Shown: positions 25,743-34,578 of the stretch, piece after piece
Position numbering within the stretch: position 1 is the first letter of the stretch
How the letters are laid out: each line of letters begins with the position of its first letter
Source: Aliarcobacter faecis
Lineage (GTDB): Bacteria > Campylobacterota > Campylobacteria > Campylobacterales > Arcobacteraceae
NCBI RefSeq assembly: GCF_013201705.1
Contig: NZ_CP053837.1
Coordinates: forward strand, 868,001 to 932,000
Length of the DNA: 64,000 nucleotides
Reading direction: 5' to 3'
The notes under the pieces: model-generated
The model's input: only the letters and a program-made list of their open reading frames with translations
What the model was told of the DNA's origin: nothing
The model's database searches: none
Made by a program: the position numbers and the translations under genes

Positions 25743-26696
25743 TTATTTTACAACAATTGTTTTATCTTGTTTTACTATTTTTATTGGATGAATCATTGGT
25801 AAAACATTTAAAAAATTATCAAAATGTTTTACATCAAAATTTCCACTTATTTGATATCTTTTTGCTTTCTCTTTTTCATAAATTATATTTATATCTAAAT
25901 GTTTTGAGAATTCATTAAAAACTTCTTCTAAATTTGTTTGTTGAAAATTATATTTACCTTCATTCCATTGCAACATTTTTTCAATATTTAAACTATTTTG
26001 GCTAATTATATTTGCATTATTATCAAGTTGTAAAGATTGCCCTTTTTCCACAATAGCTAACTCTTTATTTTTCTCTTTTGATTTAGATACTTTTACAACT
26101 CCTTCTAAAACATTTACTTGTAATTTATTTTCAAAATTTACAACTTCAAATTTTGTACCTAAAACTTCAATATCTATTTTCTCTGTATTTATTATAAAAG
26201 GTTGCTCTTTGTTTGAACTTACATCAAATATAGCTTTTCCTTTAGATAGTTCTACTACTCTTCTGTTTTTATAATATTTTACAGTTATAGTTGTATTTGC
26301 ATCTAGTGAAATTTTAGAGTTATCAGGTAGTAAAATATTATTTTGTATCTTATTTGAAACTAAATACTCTTTTGAATATTTTGGGAATTCTACAAAAAAT
26401 GATATATAAAAAATAGCTAAAATAGATGCTGCAACTAAAGGAGTAACTCTTTTTAGAAATATTTTTCTTCTATTTTCAATCTCTCTATTTTGTTTTACCT
26501 CATTTTTTAATTCATCTAAAAAATCTTTAGGTAGAGATTTTATCTCATTTATTAAATCTTTTTGTTCTTCAAAAGCAGTTTTATTTTCTAAAGTTTCTAT
26601 CCAAATATTAAACTCTTTATTGTTTTTTAACTCTTTCCCATCTATTTCTAAACTAACCCAATGGCTTGCTTGTTCTTGTATATTATTTTTTGCCAT
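25743..26696 (-). CDS. fecR: FecR-family anti-sigma factor/regulator
   Basis: A 317-residue single-pass inner-membrane regulator. The N-terminal cytoplasmic part (1-85) has the family start QASHWVSLEIDG (a DUF4880-type segment), a membrane helix lies at about 90-108, and the periplasmic FecR domain (about 115-235) carries SKGKAIFDVSSNKEQPFIINT and VLGTKFEVV. The C-terminal 70 residues have an STN-like fold (YNFQQTNLEEVFNEFSK), which would meet the receptor's signalling domain. It shares one base with the stop of fecI. It is expected to hold the sigma factor inactive and release it when the receptor is loaded. Confidence 0.92.
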   Translation of the reverse strand: MAKNNIQEQASHWVSLEIDGKELKNNKEFNIWIETLENKTAFEEQKDLINEIKSLPKDFLDELKNEVKQNREIENRRKIFLKRVTPLVAASILAIFYISFFVEFPKYSKEYLVSNKIQNNILLPDNSKISLDANTTITVKYYKNRRVVELSKGKAIFDVSSNKEQPFIINTEKIDIEVLGTKFEVVNFENKLQVNVLEGVVKVSKSKEKNKELAIVEKGQSLQLDNNANIISQNSLNIEKMLQWNEGKYNFQQTNLEEVFNEFSKHLDINIIYEKEKAKRYQISGNFDVKHFDNFLNVLPMIHPIKIVKQDKTIVVK

Positions 26697-27166
26697 TAGA
26701 GTTCCTCTTTTTTTCTAATTTTTTCTTTTAGTTCAATAGTTGCTCTTGAGATATGTTTTTCAACTGCTTGAAATGAGATATTCATTATATTTGCTACTTC
26801 TTCTTTTGTATATCCTTCTATAATATGTAGTACAAAAGCCTCTTTTCTTTTTGCAGGGAGTTTTTTTAGTTCTTGCATTAAGATATCTTGTTGATTTTGT
26901 TTTATAACTTCATCTTCTGTAAGATATTTTTCAATATGAGTATCTTTTTCAAATGGTATTTCAGTTATATTTTTGTTTTTTCTTGATAAATCTATAATAA
27001 GATTTTTTGCTACTTTGTAAAGTAAAGCTCTCTCATTTTCAATTTTTTGTGTATTACTTATAGCTATTACTCTTTCATAAGTTTCTTGAACAATATCTTG
27101 AGCATTATCCTTGTTTGAGACTTTGTTTTTTATGTATAAAAGTAACTCTTTATAGTAATCTAACAT
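26696..27166 (-). CDS. fecI: FecI-type ECF sigma factor
   Basis: A 156-residue extracytoplasmic-function sigma factor. Region 2 is at about 10-75 (DNAQDIVQETYERVI, then KNLIIDLSRKN), and region 4 at about 95-150 (LPAKRKEAFVLHIIEGYTKEEVANIM) forms the -35-reading helix-turn-helix. It heads the siderophore operon and is expected to direct transcription of the receptor gene. Whether Fur controls fecI itself is not clear: no convincing Fur box was found in the 33-base gap upstream. Confidence 0.92.
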   Translation of the reverse strand: MLDYYKELLLYIKNKVSNKDNAQDIVQETYERVIAISNTQKIENERALLYKVAKNLIIDLSRKNKNITEIPFEKDTHIEKYLTEDEVIKQNQQDILMQELKKLPAKRKEAFVLHIIEGYTKEEVANIMNISFQAVEKHISRATIELKEKIRKKEEL

Positions 27167-27210
27167 TATTTTGTTCTCTTTATATTTTAAATAAATTGAT
27201 GAACTAATTT

Positions 27211-27244
27211 AAAAAAAATCAGAAACCTTTTAAGATTTCTGATT
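27211..27244 (-). terminator. Rho-independent terminator of the GH17-GT2 gene
   Basis: On the minus strand a 9-bp stem AATCAGAAA/TTTCTGATT (27236-27244 with 27217-27225) is followed by six or more T. The first arm lies inside the last codons and the stop codon is in the loop. It separates the glucan-synthase gene from fecI. Confidence 0.8.
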
Positions 27245-29755
27245 TTTTAAAGAGTAAAGTTCTAGCATTCTCATAATAATTGCAGAGATATAAGGAATTG
27301 TTTGAATAAATATTGTTGCTGCAAATACATAGATTTCTGTAATACCTGTATGGTTTGTAAATATTAGAGCAAAGAATGCAATTAAAAGTAAAACTCCTAA
27401 AATCATCTCATATTTTATAGGGCTTGAACCTTTTTTAGCTTTTCCACCCTTTTCAGTTCTTTTAAATGGTAAACCATCTTTTATAAATCCATCAAATACG
27501 GCTTTAAAAATGATTAGTTGTAAACTCATAGAGGCTATAGAACTTAAGAAAATATCTTTAAAAGTAGCTTTTACTTTTGTTCGATAAAGTATAAAAGTAT
27601 GTAAAATATTTACTATAAATGCTGTTATAATAGGAATTGTAAGAGGAATAGTAGGAATTGTAACCCCAACAAAAATGATAACAGGAACCCAAATAATATT
27701 CATAACAGCCATAATTGGACCCATAGCATCACTTAACCAGAAAAACCAACCAGTAACAAATTTATTTTTTTGTCTAGGGCTAAGTTTTGTTGAACTTGGT
27801 TTAAACTCTCTCCAATGTTTTTTAAGAATTTGAATAGCACCATAAGCCCATCTATGTCTTTGTGTTTTAAATGCTTCAACAGTATCAGGAAGTAGTCCAT
27901 ATCCATATCTTCTATTTGTATAATGAGCTATATATCCAGCTTCAAATAGTCTTAAACCTAATTCACTATCTTCAACAATAGTGTCAGTTCCCCATCCACC
28001 AACTTCCATCATAGCACTAAGTCTTACCATTACCATAGTTCCATGAACAACTATCGCATTTTCTTCATTTCTATCAACCATTCCAATATCAAAGAAACCA
28101 GCATATTCTGCATTCATAGCTGCTTTAATTATACTTTCATCTCCATCTCTATGGTCTTGTGGTGCTTGAACGATTGCAACTTTTGGGTCATCAAAAAGTG
28201 GAACTAAATCAACAAGCCAAGGAGATTCTACTTTATAATCAGCATCAATAACAGCAATAATTTCAGCATTTTTATCTGTATATTCAAGAGCAGTATTTAA
28301 AGCTCCTGCTTTAAATCCAGTACATTTTATATCAAGATATTTAAATTTATCTCCTAGTTTTTCACAGAGCTCTTTTATTGGAGTTTTATAATAATCTTCT
28401 GGAGTATTATTTATGATAACTAAAACTTCAAAATTTGGATAAGTAAGTTTTGAAAGACTCTCTAAAGTTTCAGCTAAAACATGAGGTTGCTCTTTATATG
28501 CAGGAACATGAATTGATACAAGTGGTGCATTTTGTGATTTTAAATCAAGAGGAACAAGTCTAGTTGGAGTTACACCAATAGTTGAACGAAATAGCTCATT
28601 TGCTTTTGCTAAAGTGATGATTACAAGAGGAATCATCAAAAAGCTTCCCATTCCCCACATAACCCACATACCAAAATTCATATAGTTTATAAATGGATAT
28701 ATAGCAGCCATTACTATACCAAATGCCATACCTTGAGCAGCAATCGCATAAGCAAAAGCATGGCTAATATTTACTTTTTGATTTCTAAGTCCAAAAATTG
28801 TAAGTAATGCTCCAATTAAAATGGCAGCAATCATTTGATATAGCCAATATTGATTTAATTCAACTTTACCAATTAATTGGAATTTTAAAGCTCTATTTAT
28901 ATCAAATATTCCCCAATATTGTCCAACATTTCCCTCATCATATCCTTTCCAAGGTTGGTCAAAGGCTTCGATTATATTGTAATGCCAACCTTTTTCATGT
29001 GCAAGATTTATAAAACTTCTAATAGCTTGTGCTTGATTTTTGATATTTGGAACAGCTTTATTGTTATTATATCCGTGGCTAGGCCAACCAGTTTCCCCAA
29101 TTACTATCTTTCTATTTGGATGGATTTTTTCAACTATTAAGTATTTTTCTAGTAAAAACTCATTATATCTATCAATTGGGATTTTTTCCCAATAAGGTAA
29201 AATGTGAATTGTTAAAAAATCAACATGTTTTGCAAGATCTGGAACTCTTTCCCAAACATCCCAAGTTTCAGCAACTGTTATAGGTTTATTTGTACGACTT
29301 TTCATAAAATCAACATAAGCAAAAAGTTCCTCTTCATTTATATCAGCTCTTAGTAAAACCTCGTTTCCTACTATTACATTTTCAACTCTGGAAGGATATT
29401 TTTCCAAAATTTGTAGAGCTCTTTGGATTTCTAAGTAGTTTTCTTGATGATCTCCACTAATCCAAAGCCCTAAATCTATTGGCATAGTGCTATCTTTTGA
29501 AGCTTCCAATATTTCATAGGCCTCTTTAGTTGCATAAGTTCTAATTTTTGTTGTAAAGTTTTGTAATAAATTTACATCATCAGAAATTTGTTGTTTCGAC
29601 AAAAGTTTTTTCTCATAACCCTCGTATGGAGAGTAAGAAAGAGACTCTATTTTGTCCATAGAGCTATCTTTTAATGTTACAAAGTTATCCTGTGTAATCC
29701 AAAAAAAGACTTGAAAAAGTCCAGCCATAATAAGACCTAAGATAATATATCTCAA
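27230..29755 (-). CDS. GH17-like domain fused to GT2 beta-glucan synthase, membrane protein
   Basis: An 841-residue inner-membrane enzyme starting at TTG, with AAGGA 7 bases before it; the next in-frame ATG at 29728 would cut into the first membrane helix. Residues 40-300 resemble GH17 beta-1,3-glucanases, with acid/base Glu132 in VGNEVL and nucleophile Glu221 in GETGWPS, and would face the periplasm. After membrane helices (about 305-400) comes a family 2 glycosyltransferase (410-640): VSIHVPAYKEQ, DADYKVES, TIVEDSELGL and QRHRWAYGA. Further helices end the protein. The pairing is that of NdvB-type beta-1,3-glucan synthases, where GH17 acts as transglycosylase. The last 130 residues are partly copied at 19861-20022. 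Confidence 0.85.
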   Translation of the reverse strand: MRYIILGLIMAGLFQVFFWITQDNFVTLKDSSMDKIESLSYSPYEGYEKKLLSKQQISDDVNLLQNFTTKIRTYATKEAYEILEASKDSTMPIDLGLWISGDHQENYLEIQRALQILEKYPSRVENVIVGNEVLLRADINEEELFAYVDFMKSRTNKPITVAETWDVWERVPDLAKHVDFLTIHILPYWEKIPIDRYNEFLLEKYLIVEKIHPNRKIVIGETGWPSHGYNNNKAVPNIKNQAQAIRSFINLAHEKGWHYNIIEAFDQPWKGYDEGNVGQYWGIFDINRALKFQLIGKVELNQYWLYQMIAAILIGALLTIFGLRNQKVNISHAFAYAIAAQGMAFGIVMAAIYPFINYMNFGMWVMWGMGSFLMIPLVIITLAKANELFRSTIGVTPTRLVPLDLKSQNAPLVSIHVPAYKEQPHVLAETLESLSKLTYPNFEVLVIINNTPEDYYKTPIKELCEKLGDKFKYLDIKCTGFKAGALNTALEYTDKNAEIIAVIDADYKVESPWLVDLVPLFDDPKVAIVQAPQDHRDGDESIIKAAMNAEYAGFFDIGMVDRNEENAIVVHGTMVMVRLSAMMEVGGWGTDTIVEDSELGLRLFEAGYIAHYTNRRYGYGLLPDTVEAFKTQRHRWAYGAIQILKKHWREFKPSSTKLSPRQKNKFVTGWFFWLSDAMGPIMAVMNIIWVPVIIFVGVTIPTIPLTIPIITAFIVNILHTFILYRTKVKATFKDIFLSSIASMSLQLIIFKAVFDGFIKDGLPFKRTEKGGKAKKGSSPIKYEMILGVLLLIAFFALIFTNHTGITEIYVFAATIFIQTIPYISAIIMRMLELYSLKNQKS

Positions 29756-29803
29756 CTCGTTTTCCTTTTTTAAAAATAATTGGGAATATTAACATTTTTT
29801 TGT

Positions 29804-29809
29804 TACAAT
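29804..29809 (+). promoter_or_regulatory. Candidate -10 of the thiol-redox operon
   Basis: TACAAT preceded by a run of T, 35 bases before the TTG start at 29845. No clear -35. Confidence 0.35.
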
Positions 29810-29844
29810 GAAACTTATTAAATATCGGTATAAGGATAATTGTT

Positions 29845-30237
29845 TTGCTTTTTTTTGCTTTTTTAACTTCTCTTGTAGCTACTCTTGGTAGTCTATTTTT
29901 TTCAGAAATAATGAATTTTGTCCCTTGTAGTTTGTGTTGGTATCAAAGAATCTTTATGTATCCACTAGTTTTTATATTTTTAGTAAATCTTTTATATCCC
30001 GATAAAAGCGTATTTAAATATAGTTTTCCTCTTGTAGTTGTAGGTTTAATTATCTCAATTTATCATAATCTTTTGATATTAAAAATAATTCCAGAAAAGT
30101 TATCTCCTTGTGTTAGTGGTGTTCCTTGTAGTGTTGATTATTTGAATTATTTTGGATTTATTACAATACCACTTTTATCTTTTTTAGCATTTTTTATTAT
30201 CTTTATATCTTTAATCATCTATAAAAAGGGAAGATAG
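29845..30237 (+). CDS. DsbB/BdbC-like disulfide bond formation protein
   Basis: A 130-residue inner-membrane protein with four hydrophobic segments. The first redox pair is CSLC after the second-helix start (NFVPCSLCWYQRIFMYPL, residues about 30-47) and the second is CVSGVPC (about 90-96), matching the short BdbC/DsbI-type relatives of DsbB. It should oxidise a periplasmic thioredoxin-like partner and pass electrons to quinone. The start is TTG, with TAAGGA 8 bases upstream. It is the first of four genes leading up to nosZ, and the next encodes a plausible partner. Confidence 0.88.
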   Translation: MLFFAFLTSLVATLGSLFFSEIMNFVPCSLCWYQRIFMYPLVFIFLVNLLYPDKSVFKYSFPLVVVGLIISIYHNLLILKIIPEKLSPCVSGVPCSVDYLNYFGFITIPLLSFLAFFIIFISLIIYKKGR

Positions 30238-30297
30238 GCTTTAATTATCTATTATTCTTTTTTGGCTAAAGTACGAAAAAATTACAAAAGGAATGTT

Positions 30298-30933
30298 ATG
30301 CGGAATAAAAATTTAGTTTTTATCTCTATTTTTATTGTTCTAGCTTTATTTATAGGAGCAGTATATTTTTATAAAGATAGTGTTTCAAATAGTAGAACAA
30401 ATATTGATGAGTTGTTATTAAAAGATTACTCTTATAAAAAAGGATTAAATAAAAAAAATATAACAATTGTTGAGTTTTTGGACCCTGAGTGTGAATCTTG
30501 TGGGATATTTAATCCTGTTATGAAAAAGCTTTATAAAGAGTATAGCGATGATATTTTAATTGTTGTAAAATATTTAGATAATCATAAAAACTCAAAATTT
30601 GCTATTGAAATTCTTGAAGCTTCAAGAGAACAAAATCTTTATAATGAAGTTTTAGATGTGATTTTTGAGAAACTTCCTTACTGGGCTGAACATAATAATG
30701 AAAAACCAGAACTTTTATGGGAATTTTTAAAACAGATTACTAATTTGGATATTGAAAAATTAAAAGTTGATATGAAAAATCCAAAAATAGCACAAATTAT
30801 TAAACAAGATAGAGAAGATGCAACTGTTTTAGGAGTTAGAGGAACACCAACAATATTTGTAAATGGAGTTCAACTTGAAAATTTAAGTTATAAAGCTTTA
30901 TTTGATTTAGTTGAGAAAGAGATTTATAAATAA
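30298..30933 (+). CDS. DsbA-like thioredoxin-fold oxidoreductase, membrane-anchored
   Basis: A 211-residue protein from the ATG at 30298, preferred over an in-frame TTG at 30262 because AAAGGA lies just before it. An uncleaved or signal helix (about 5-25) is followed by a DsbA-type thioredoxin fold with the active site CESC in FLDPECESCGIF and the cis-proline loop in RGTPTIFVNG. It resembles BdbD/DsbA-like disulfide donors more than reductases. With the adjacent DsbB-like gene it forms a complete oxidising pair. Confidence 0.87.
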   Translation: MRNKNLVFISIFIVLALFIGAVYFYKDSVSNSRTNIDELLLKDYSYKKGLNKKNITIVEFLDPECESCGIFNPVMKKLYKEYSDDILIVVKYLDNHKNSKFAIEILEASREQNLYNEVLDVIFEKLPYWAEHNNEKPELLWEFLKQITNLDIEKLKVDMKNPKIAQIIKQDREDATVLGVRGTPTIFVNGVQLENLSYKALFDLVEKEIYK

Positions 30934-31232
30934 TGGAATATTTTTTAGCTTTAATTTTTGGTGCTATTTTTACCTTTTTATATTTTTACTTTAAAAATAA
31001 AAATAGTTTTATACCAAAACCAAAGGTTATGAAAAAAGATGAAATTATAAAAGCATATGAAGATGAGTTAAAAGAGATTTTAAACTCTTGTGGTGAAAAT
31101 AGGGCTTTACAAATAGAAAAAAAAGTTCAATTCTTAAAAAGAGTAAATCAAGAGTTGGCAATGAATATATTTTTTGACAAAGAAGAGTCAAGAAAAATTT
31201 TAGAAAATTTATCAAAAATGGAGTGTATATGA
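30933..31232 (+). CDS. Small membrane-anchored protein, unknown function
   Basis: A 99-residue protein with one N-terminal membrane helix (about 3-22) and a charged, helical cytoplasmic tail predicted to form a coiled coil (about 36-95). It contains two cysteines (NSCGEN and the near-terminal MECI). Its ATG overlaps the stop of the DsbA-like gene (TAATG), and its own stop overlaps the start of the TlpA-like gene. No family was recognised. Its tight packing suggests a helper in the same redox module. Confidence 0.6.
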   Translation: MEYFLALIFGAIFTFLYFYFKNKNSFIPKPKVMKKDEIIKAYEDELKEILNSCGENRALQIEKKVQFLKRVNQELAMNIFFDKEESRKILENLSKMECI

Positions 31233-31798
31233 GAAAAATTTTATTTATATCTTTAGCTTTTTTAGGTTTAGGATTTACGGCTTGTGATTCAAAATCACCA
31301 ATAACAGCAAATGCAGTTTCAAAAACGAAAATAAATGAAGAGAGACCAAAGTTTGAATCACAAACTTATAGTTTAATTACAACAGATGAGAAAATTATAG
31401 GTTTTACAAGTACAGAAGAGGGCTTAGACTTTGATGAATTTAAAAATAAAAAAGCAGTTATTATTGATATCTTTGCAACATGGTGTCCGCCTTGTATAGA
31501 GTCTTTACCAATGCTTAAAGAGATAAAAGAGAATAATAAAGATAATTTAGAGATTGTATCTGTACTTTTTCAAGATCCAAAAACTGTTGAAGAGATGAAA
31601 GAGTTTATTAAAGAGCATCAAATAAATTATCCAATAACAATGGGAAGTGATAATCAAAAACTAGCAGATGAATTAAGTGTAAAAAAAGTTCCTGAGATGT
31701 TTTTATTTTCAAAAAGTGGGAAATTTGTACATAAATTTGTTGGTAAAGTTTCTAAAGAAGAGCTTGAAAAATACCTTGAAATAGCAATTCAAAACTAA
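31229..31798 (+). CDS. TlpA/ResA-like thioredoxin lipoprotein
   Basis: A 189-residue lipoprotein from the ATG at 31229 (ATGA overlap with the upstream stop); a GTG two codons earlier is less likely. The signal peptide ends in a lipobox LGFTAC. The thioredoxin domain (about 50-185) has the TlpA signature FATWCPPCIESLPML with CPPC active site, and a cis-proline in KKVPEMF. Such proteins reduce apocytochrome c haem-binding cysteines or copper-site thiols. Just downstream are NosZ with its CuA cysteines and three c-type haem proteins, so a role in their maturation is a reasonable inference. Confidence 0.88.
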   Translation: MRKILFISLAFLGLGFTACDSKSPITANAVSKTKINEERPKFESQTYSLITTDEKIIGFTSTEEGLDFDEFKNKKAVIIDIFATWCPPCIESLPMLKEIKENNKDNLEIVSVLFQDPKTVEEMKEFIKEHQINYPITMGSDNQKLADELSVKKVPEMFLFSKSGKFVHKFVGKVSKEELEKYLEIAIQN

Positions 31799-31850
31799 AT
31801 TTTAAATATAACTTATTGTAATAATTAAAATTTCAAATTTTTTAATAATG

Positions 31851-31864
31851 TTGATATAAGACAA
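31851..31864 (+). promoter_or_regulatory. FNR/CRP-like half-site pair upstream of nosZ
   Basis: TTGATATAAGACAA has a perfect left half-site (TTGAT) of the FNR consensus and a right half with two mismatches. It lies about 72 bases before the nosZ start, a plausible activator site for an anaerobic respiration gene. Confidence 0.35.
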
Positions 31865-31873
31865 TAAACTACT

Positions 31874-31890
31874 GTTAATTATGTGTTAAC
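31874..31890. promoter_or_regulatory. GTTAA-N7-TTAAC dyad upstream of nosZ
   Basis: A 17-base dyad 33 bases before the nosZ start. It resembles the TTAAC/GTTAA elements bound by Crp/Fnr-family NO regulators such as NssR of Campylobacter, but the half-sites are turned around and spaced by 7. Confidence 0.35.
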
Positions 31891-31922
31891 ATAACCTACA
31901 TTTAATTTTGTAGGAGGTTAAA

Positions 31923-34511
31923 ATGTTTAAAAAAGTATCAATTTTAAGTTCGATGCTTCTTTTTTCTGTTACATCAGTATTAGCAAATACTGATTTGCAA
32001 AAAGTTATGAAAGATAGAGGTCTTACTGAAAGAGATGTTTTGGCAGCTGCTAAAACTTATACTCCAACAGGTATGAAAGATGAATATTATGTATTTAGTT
32101 CAGGTGGACAATCAGGACAAGTAATTGTTTATGGTGTTCCATCTATGAGAATTTTAAAATACATTGGTGTATTTACACCAGAGCCATGGCAAGGGTATGG
32201 ATTTGATAATGAATCAAAAAAAATCCTTGATAGTGGAAAGATAAGAGGTCAAGAGGTTAAATGGGGAGATACTCACCATCCTAACTTTAGTGAAAAAAAT
32301 GGTGAATATGCAGGTGATTACCTATTTATAAATGATAAAGCAAATCCTAGAGTTGCTGTTATTAATCTACATGACTTTGAAACTACTCAAATTGTCGTAA
32401 ATCCAGTCTTAAAAAGTACTCATGGTGGAAGTTTTGTTACTCCAAATACTGAATATATTGTAGATGCTTGTCAATATGCTGCACCACTTGAAAATGAGTG
32501 GGTTCCTATTGAAGCTTATGAAGAGAAATATAGAGGTGGGGTTACTCTTTGGAAATTTGATTATGAAAAAGGGTTAATTAATGAAAAAGAGTCTTTTACA
32601 TTAGAATTACCTCCATATATGCAAGATTTAAGTGATGCTGGAAAAGGTCCATCTCATGGTTGGGCATTTACAAATAGTTTTAACTCAGAGATGTACACAG
32701 GTGGAATAGAAAAAGGTCTTCCTCCATTTGAAGCAGGTATGAGTAGAAATGATACGGACTTTTTACATATTTATAACTGGCAAATTTTGGAAAAACTTGC
32801 AAAAGATCCAAAAAATACAAAAGTTATAAATGGACATAGAGTTGTAACAATTGATGCTGCTGTTAAAGCAGGAGCATTATTCTTATTGCCAGAAGCTAAA
32901 TCTCCACATGGTGTTGATGTTACTCCAGATGGTAAATATATAATTATTGGTGGAAAACTTGATACTCATGTAACAATTTTTGATTTTGCAAAAATTAAAG
33001 AGCAAATTGATAAAAAAGAGTTTACTTCAAAAGATCCTTATGGGATTCCTATTTTAGATTTCAAAAAAGCACTTCATGGTCAATTAGAGTTGGGACTAGG
33101 ACCTTTACATAATACTTTTGATGAAAAAGATGGGATAGTTTATACTTCACTTTATGTTGATTCACAAGTTGTGAAATGGAATTTTAGAGATTTAAAACTT
33201 CTTGATAGAGTAAATGTTCATTATAATATTGGACATCTTGATTCAATGGAAGGGAAATCAACTAAACCAAAAGGTAAATATGGAATTGCTTTAAATAAAC
33301 TATCTATTGATAGATTCTTACCTGTTGGTCCACTTCATCCTCAAAATCATCAATTAATTGATTTAAATGGCGATAAAATGGAGTTAATTTATGATATGCC
33401 AATAGGTTTAGGTGAACCACATGATGTTGTTTCAATTCATGCAAGTAAAATTAAACCTAAAAAAACTTATGACCAAATGGGAACAAATAGTAGAACTGGT
33501 AATGCTCACGAAGGTGCAACATTAGCAGGTCAAGAGAGAGTTGAAAGAGATGGGAATAAGGTTAAAGTTTATATGACAGCTGTAAGAAGCCACTTAAATC
33601 CAGAACATATTACAGTTAATAAAGGTGATGAAGTAACAATTTATATTACAAACCTTGAAAGAGCTCAAGATGAGACTCATGCTTTTGGTCTTTCTGGATT
33701 AAATGTTCATGCTTCAGTTGAGCCTGGAAAAACTGCTTCAGTTACATTTACTGCTGAAGAAGAGGGAGTTTATCCATATTATTGTACAGAGTTTTGTTCA
33801 GCTTTACACTTAGAGATGATGGGATATTTAAAAATTAAAGACCCTAAAAAACAGTATCCAGATTATAAGGCTGCTAAAGTTTCTAAAATGACTCCTGAAG
33901 AGTTACAAAAAGAGTATGACAAGATTGTTGCAACAAATAAAGCAACTGATGATGTAATTCAAAGTGTTGTTAAATTCTTAAAAGATAAAGGTTTTGATAA
34001 ATATCCTCAAGTTAAATCTTTAGTAACTGATGCCCTAGACCAATATAATAAAATTTCTCATGAAAAAGCAAAAGCAGATGAGGCATTTAAAGCTGGAGAT
34101 TTAAATACAGCAATTCTTTGGGAAAACCAAGTTTGGCAATATATGGTTAAAACAGCAGATGTTGGTTTAAGAGCTAAAAATCTATTGGCTAAAGAGCTGG
34201 CAACTCCTATGAGTGAAAAAGCAAGACTTGGAGAAGAAGCTTATTTAAGAGGTGGTTGTAATGGTTGCCACGTAATTGGGCAGGTGAGTTCAGGACCAGA
34301 TTTAACAGGAGCTTTGTTAAGACATGAAAATGGAGAAAAATTCCTTTATGACTTTATTTTAGATCCAGCAAAATACTACAATGAACCATATATAGATGCT
34401 ATGATTAAAACATTTAATCTAAGAATGCCAAATCAAAATATGAAACCAGAAGAGGTTAAAAATATTATTGAATATTTAAAATGGATTGATGAAAACGCTG
34501 ATTTACAATAA
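31923..34511 (+). CDS. nosZ: Nitrous oxide reductase, clade II, with C-terminal cytochrome c domain
   Basis: Reduces N2O to N2 in the periplasm. The 862-residue protein has a Sec signal peptide (1-21, ending VLA), not a Tat signal, which marks clade II. The beta-propeller (about 40-540) carries the histidines expected for CuZ (GDTHHPNF, STHGGSF, KSPHGVD, GPLHNTF, IGHLDS, EPHDVV). The cupredoxin domain holds CuA ligands in CTEFCSALHLEM (C621, C625, H629, M632). A cytochrome c domain with CNGCH at 779-783 ends the protein, as in Wolinella. AGGAGG precedes the ATG. Confidence 0.98.
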   Translation: MFKKVSILSSMLLFSVTSVLANTDLQKVMKDRGLTERDVLAAAKTYTPTGMKDEYYVFSSGGQSGQVIVYGVPSMRILKYIGVFTPEPWQGYGFDNESKKILDSGKIRGQEVKWGDTHHPNFSEKNGEYAGDYLFINDKANPRVAVINLHDFETTQIVVNPVLKSTHGGSFVTPNTEYIVDACQYAAPLENEWVPIEAYEEKYRGGVTLWKFDYEKGLINEKESFTLELPPYMQDLSDAGKGPSHGWAFTNSFNSEMYTGGIEKGLPPFEAGMSRNDTDFLHIYNWQILEKLAKDPKNTKVINGHRVVTIDAAVKAGALFLLPEAKSPHGVDVTPDGKYIIIGGKLDTHVTIFDFAKIKEQIDKKEFTSKDPYGIPILDFKKALHGQLELGLGPLHNTFDEKDGIVYTSLYVDSQVVKWNFRDLKLLDRVNVHYNIGHLDSMEGKSTKPKGKYGIALNKLSIDRFLPVGPLHPQNHQLIDLNGDKMELIYDMPIGLGEPHDVVSIHASKIKPKKTYDQMGTNSRTGNAHEGATLAGQERVERDGNKVKVYMTAVRSHLNPEHITVNKGDEVTIYITNLERAQDETHAFGLSGLNVHASVEPGKTASVTFTAEEEGVYPYYCTEFCSALHLEMMGYLKIKDPKKQYPDYKAAKVSKMTPEELQKEYDKIVATNKATDDVIQSVVKFLKDKGFDKYPQVKSLVTDALDQYNKISHEKAKADEAFKAGDLNTAILWENQVWQYMVKTADVGLRAKNLLAKELATPMSEKARLGEEAYLRGGCNGCHVIGQVSSGPDLTGALLRHENGEKFLYDFILDPAKYYNEPYIDAMIKTFNLRMPNQNMKPEEVKNIIEYLKWIDENADLQ

Positions 34512-34520
34512 TTAGCAAAT

Positions 34521-34547
34521 AAAGTAAGGAGTTTTTCTCCTTACTTT
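34521..34547 (+). terminator. Intercistronic hairpin between nosZ and nosB
   Basis: An 11-bp perfect stem AAAGTAAGGAG/CTCCTTACTTT (34521-34531 with 34537-34547) with a TTTTT loop. No T-run follows, so it is more likely a partial terminator or an RNA-stability element that lets nosZ be expressed above the downstream genes. Confidence 0.65.
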
Positions 34548-34578
34548 AATCTTATTATAGATTAGGAGACTATATATT

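Noticed and set aside
27167-27229. Small RNA gene between fecI and the glucan-synthase gene
   Set aside because: The only structure present is explained as the terminator of the leftward glucan-synthase transcript.
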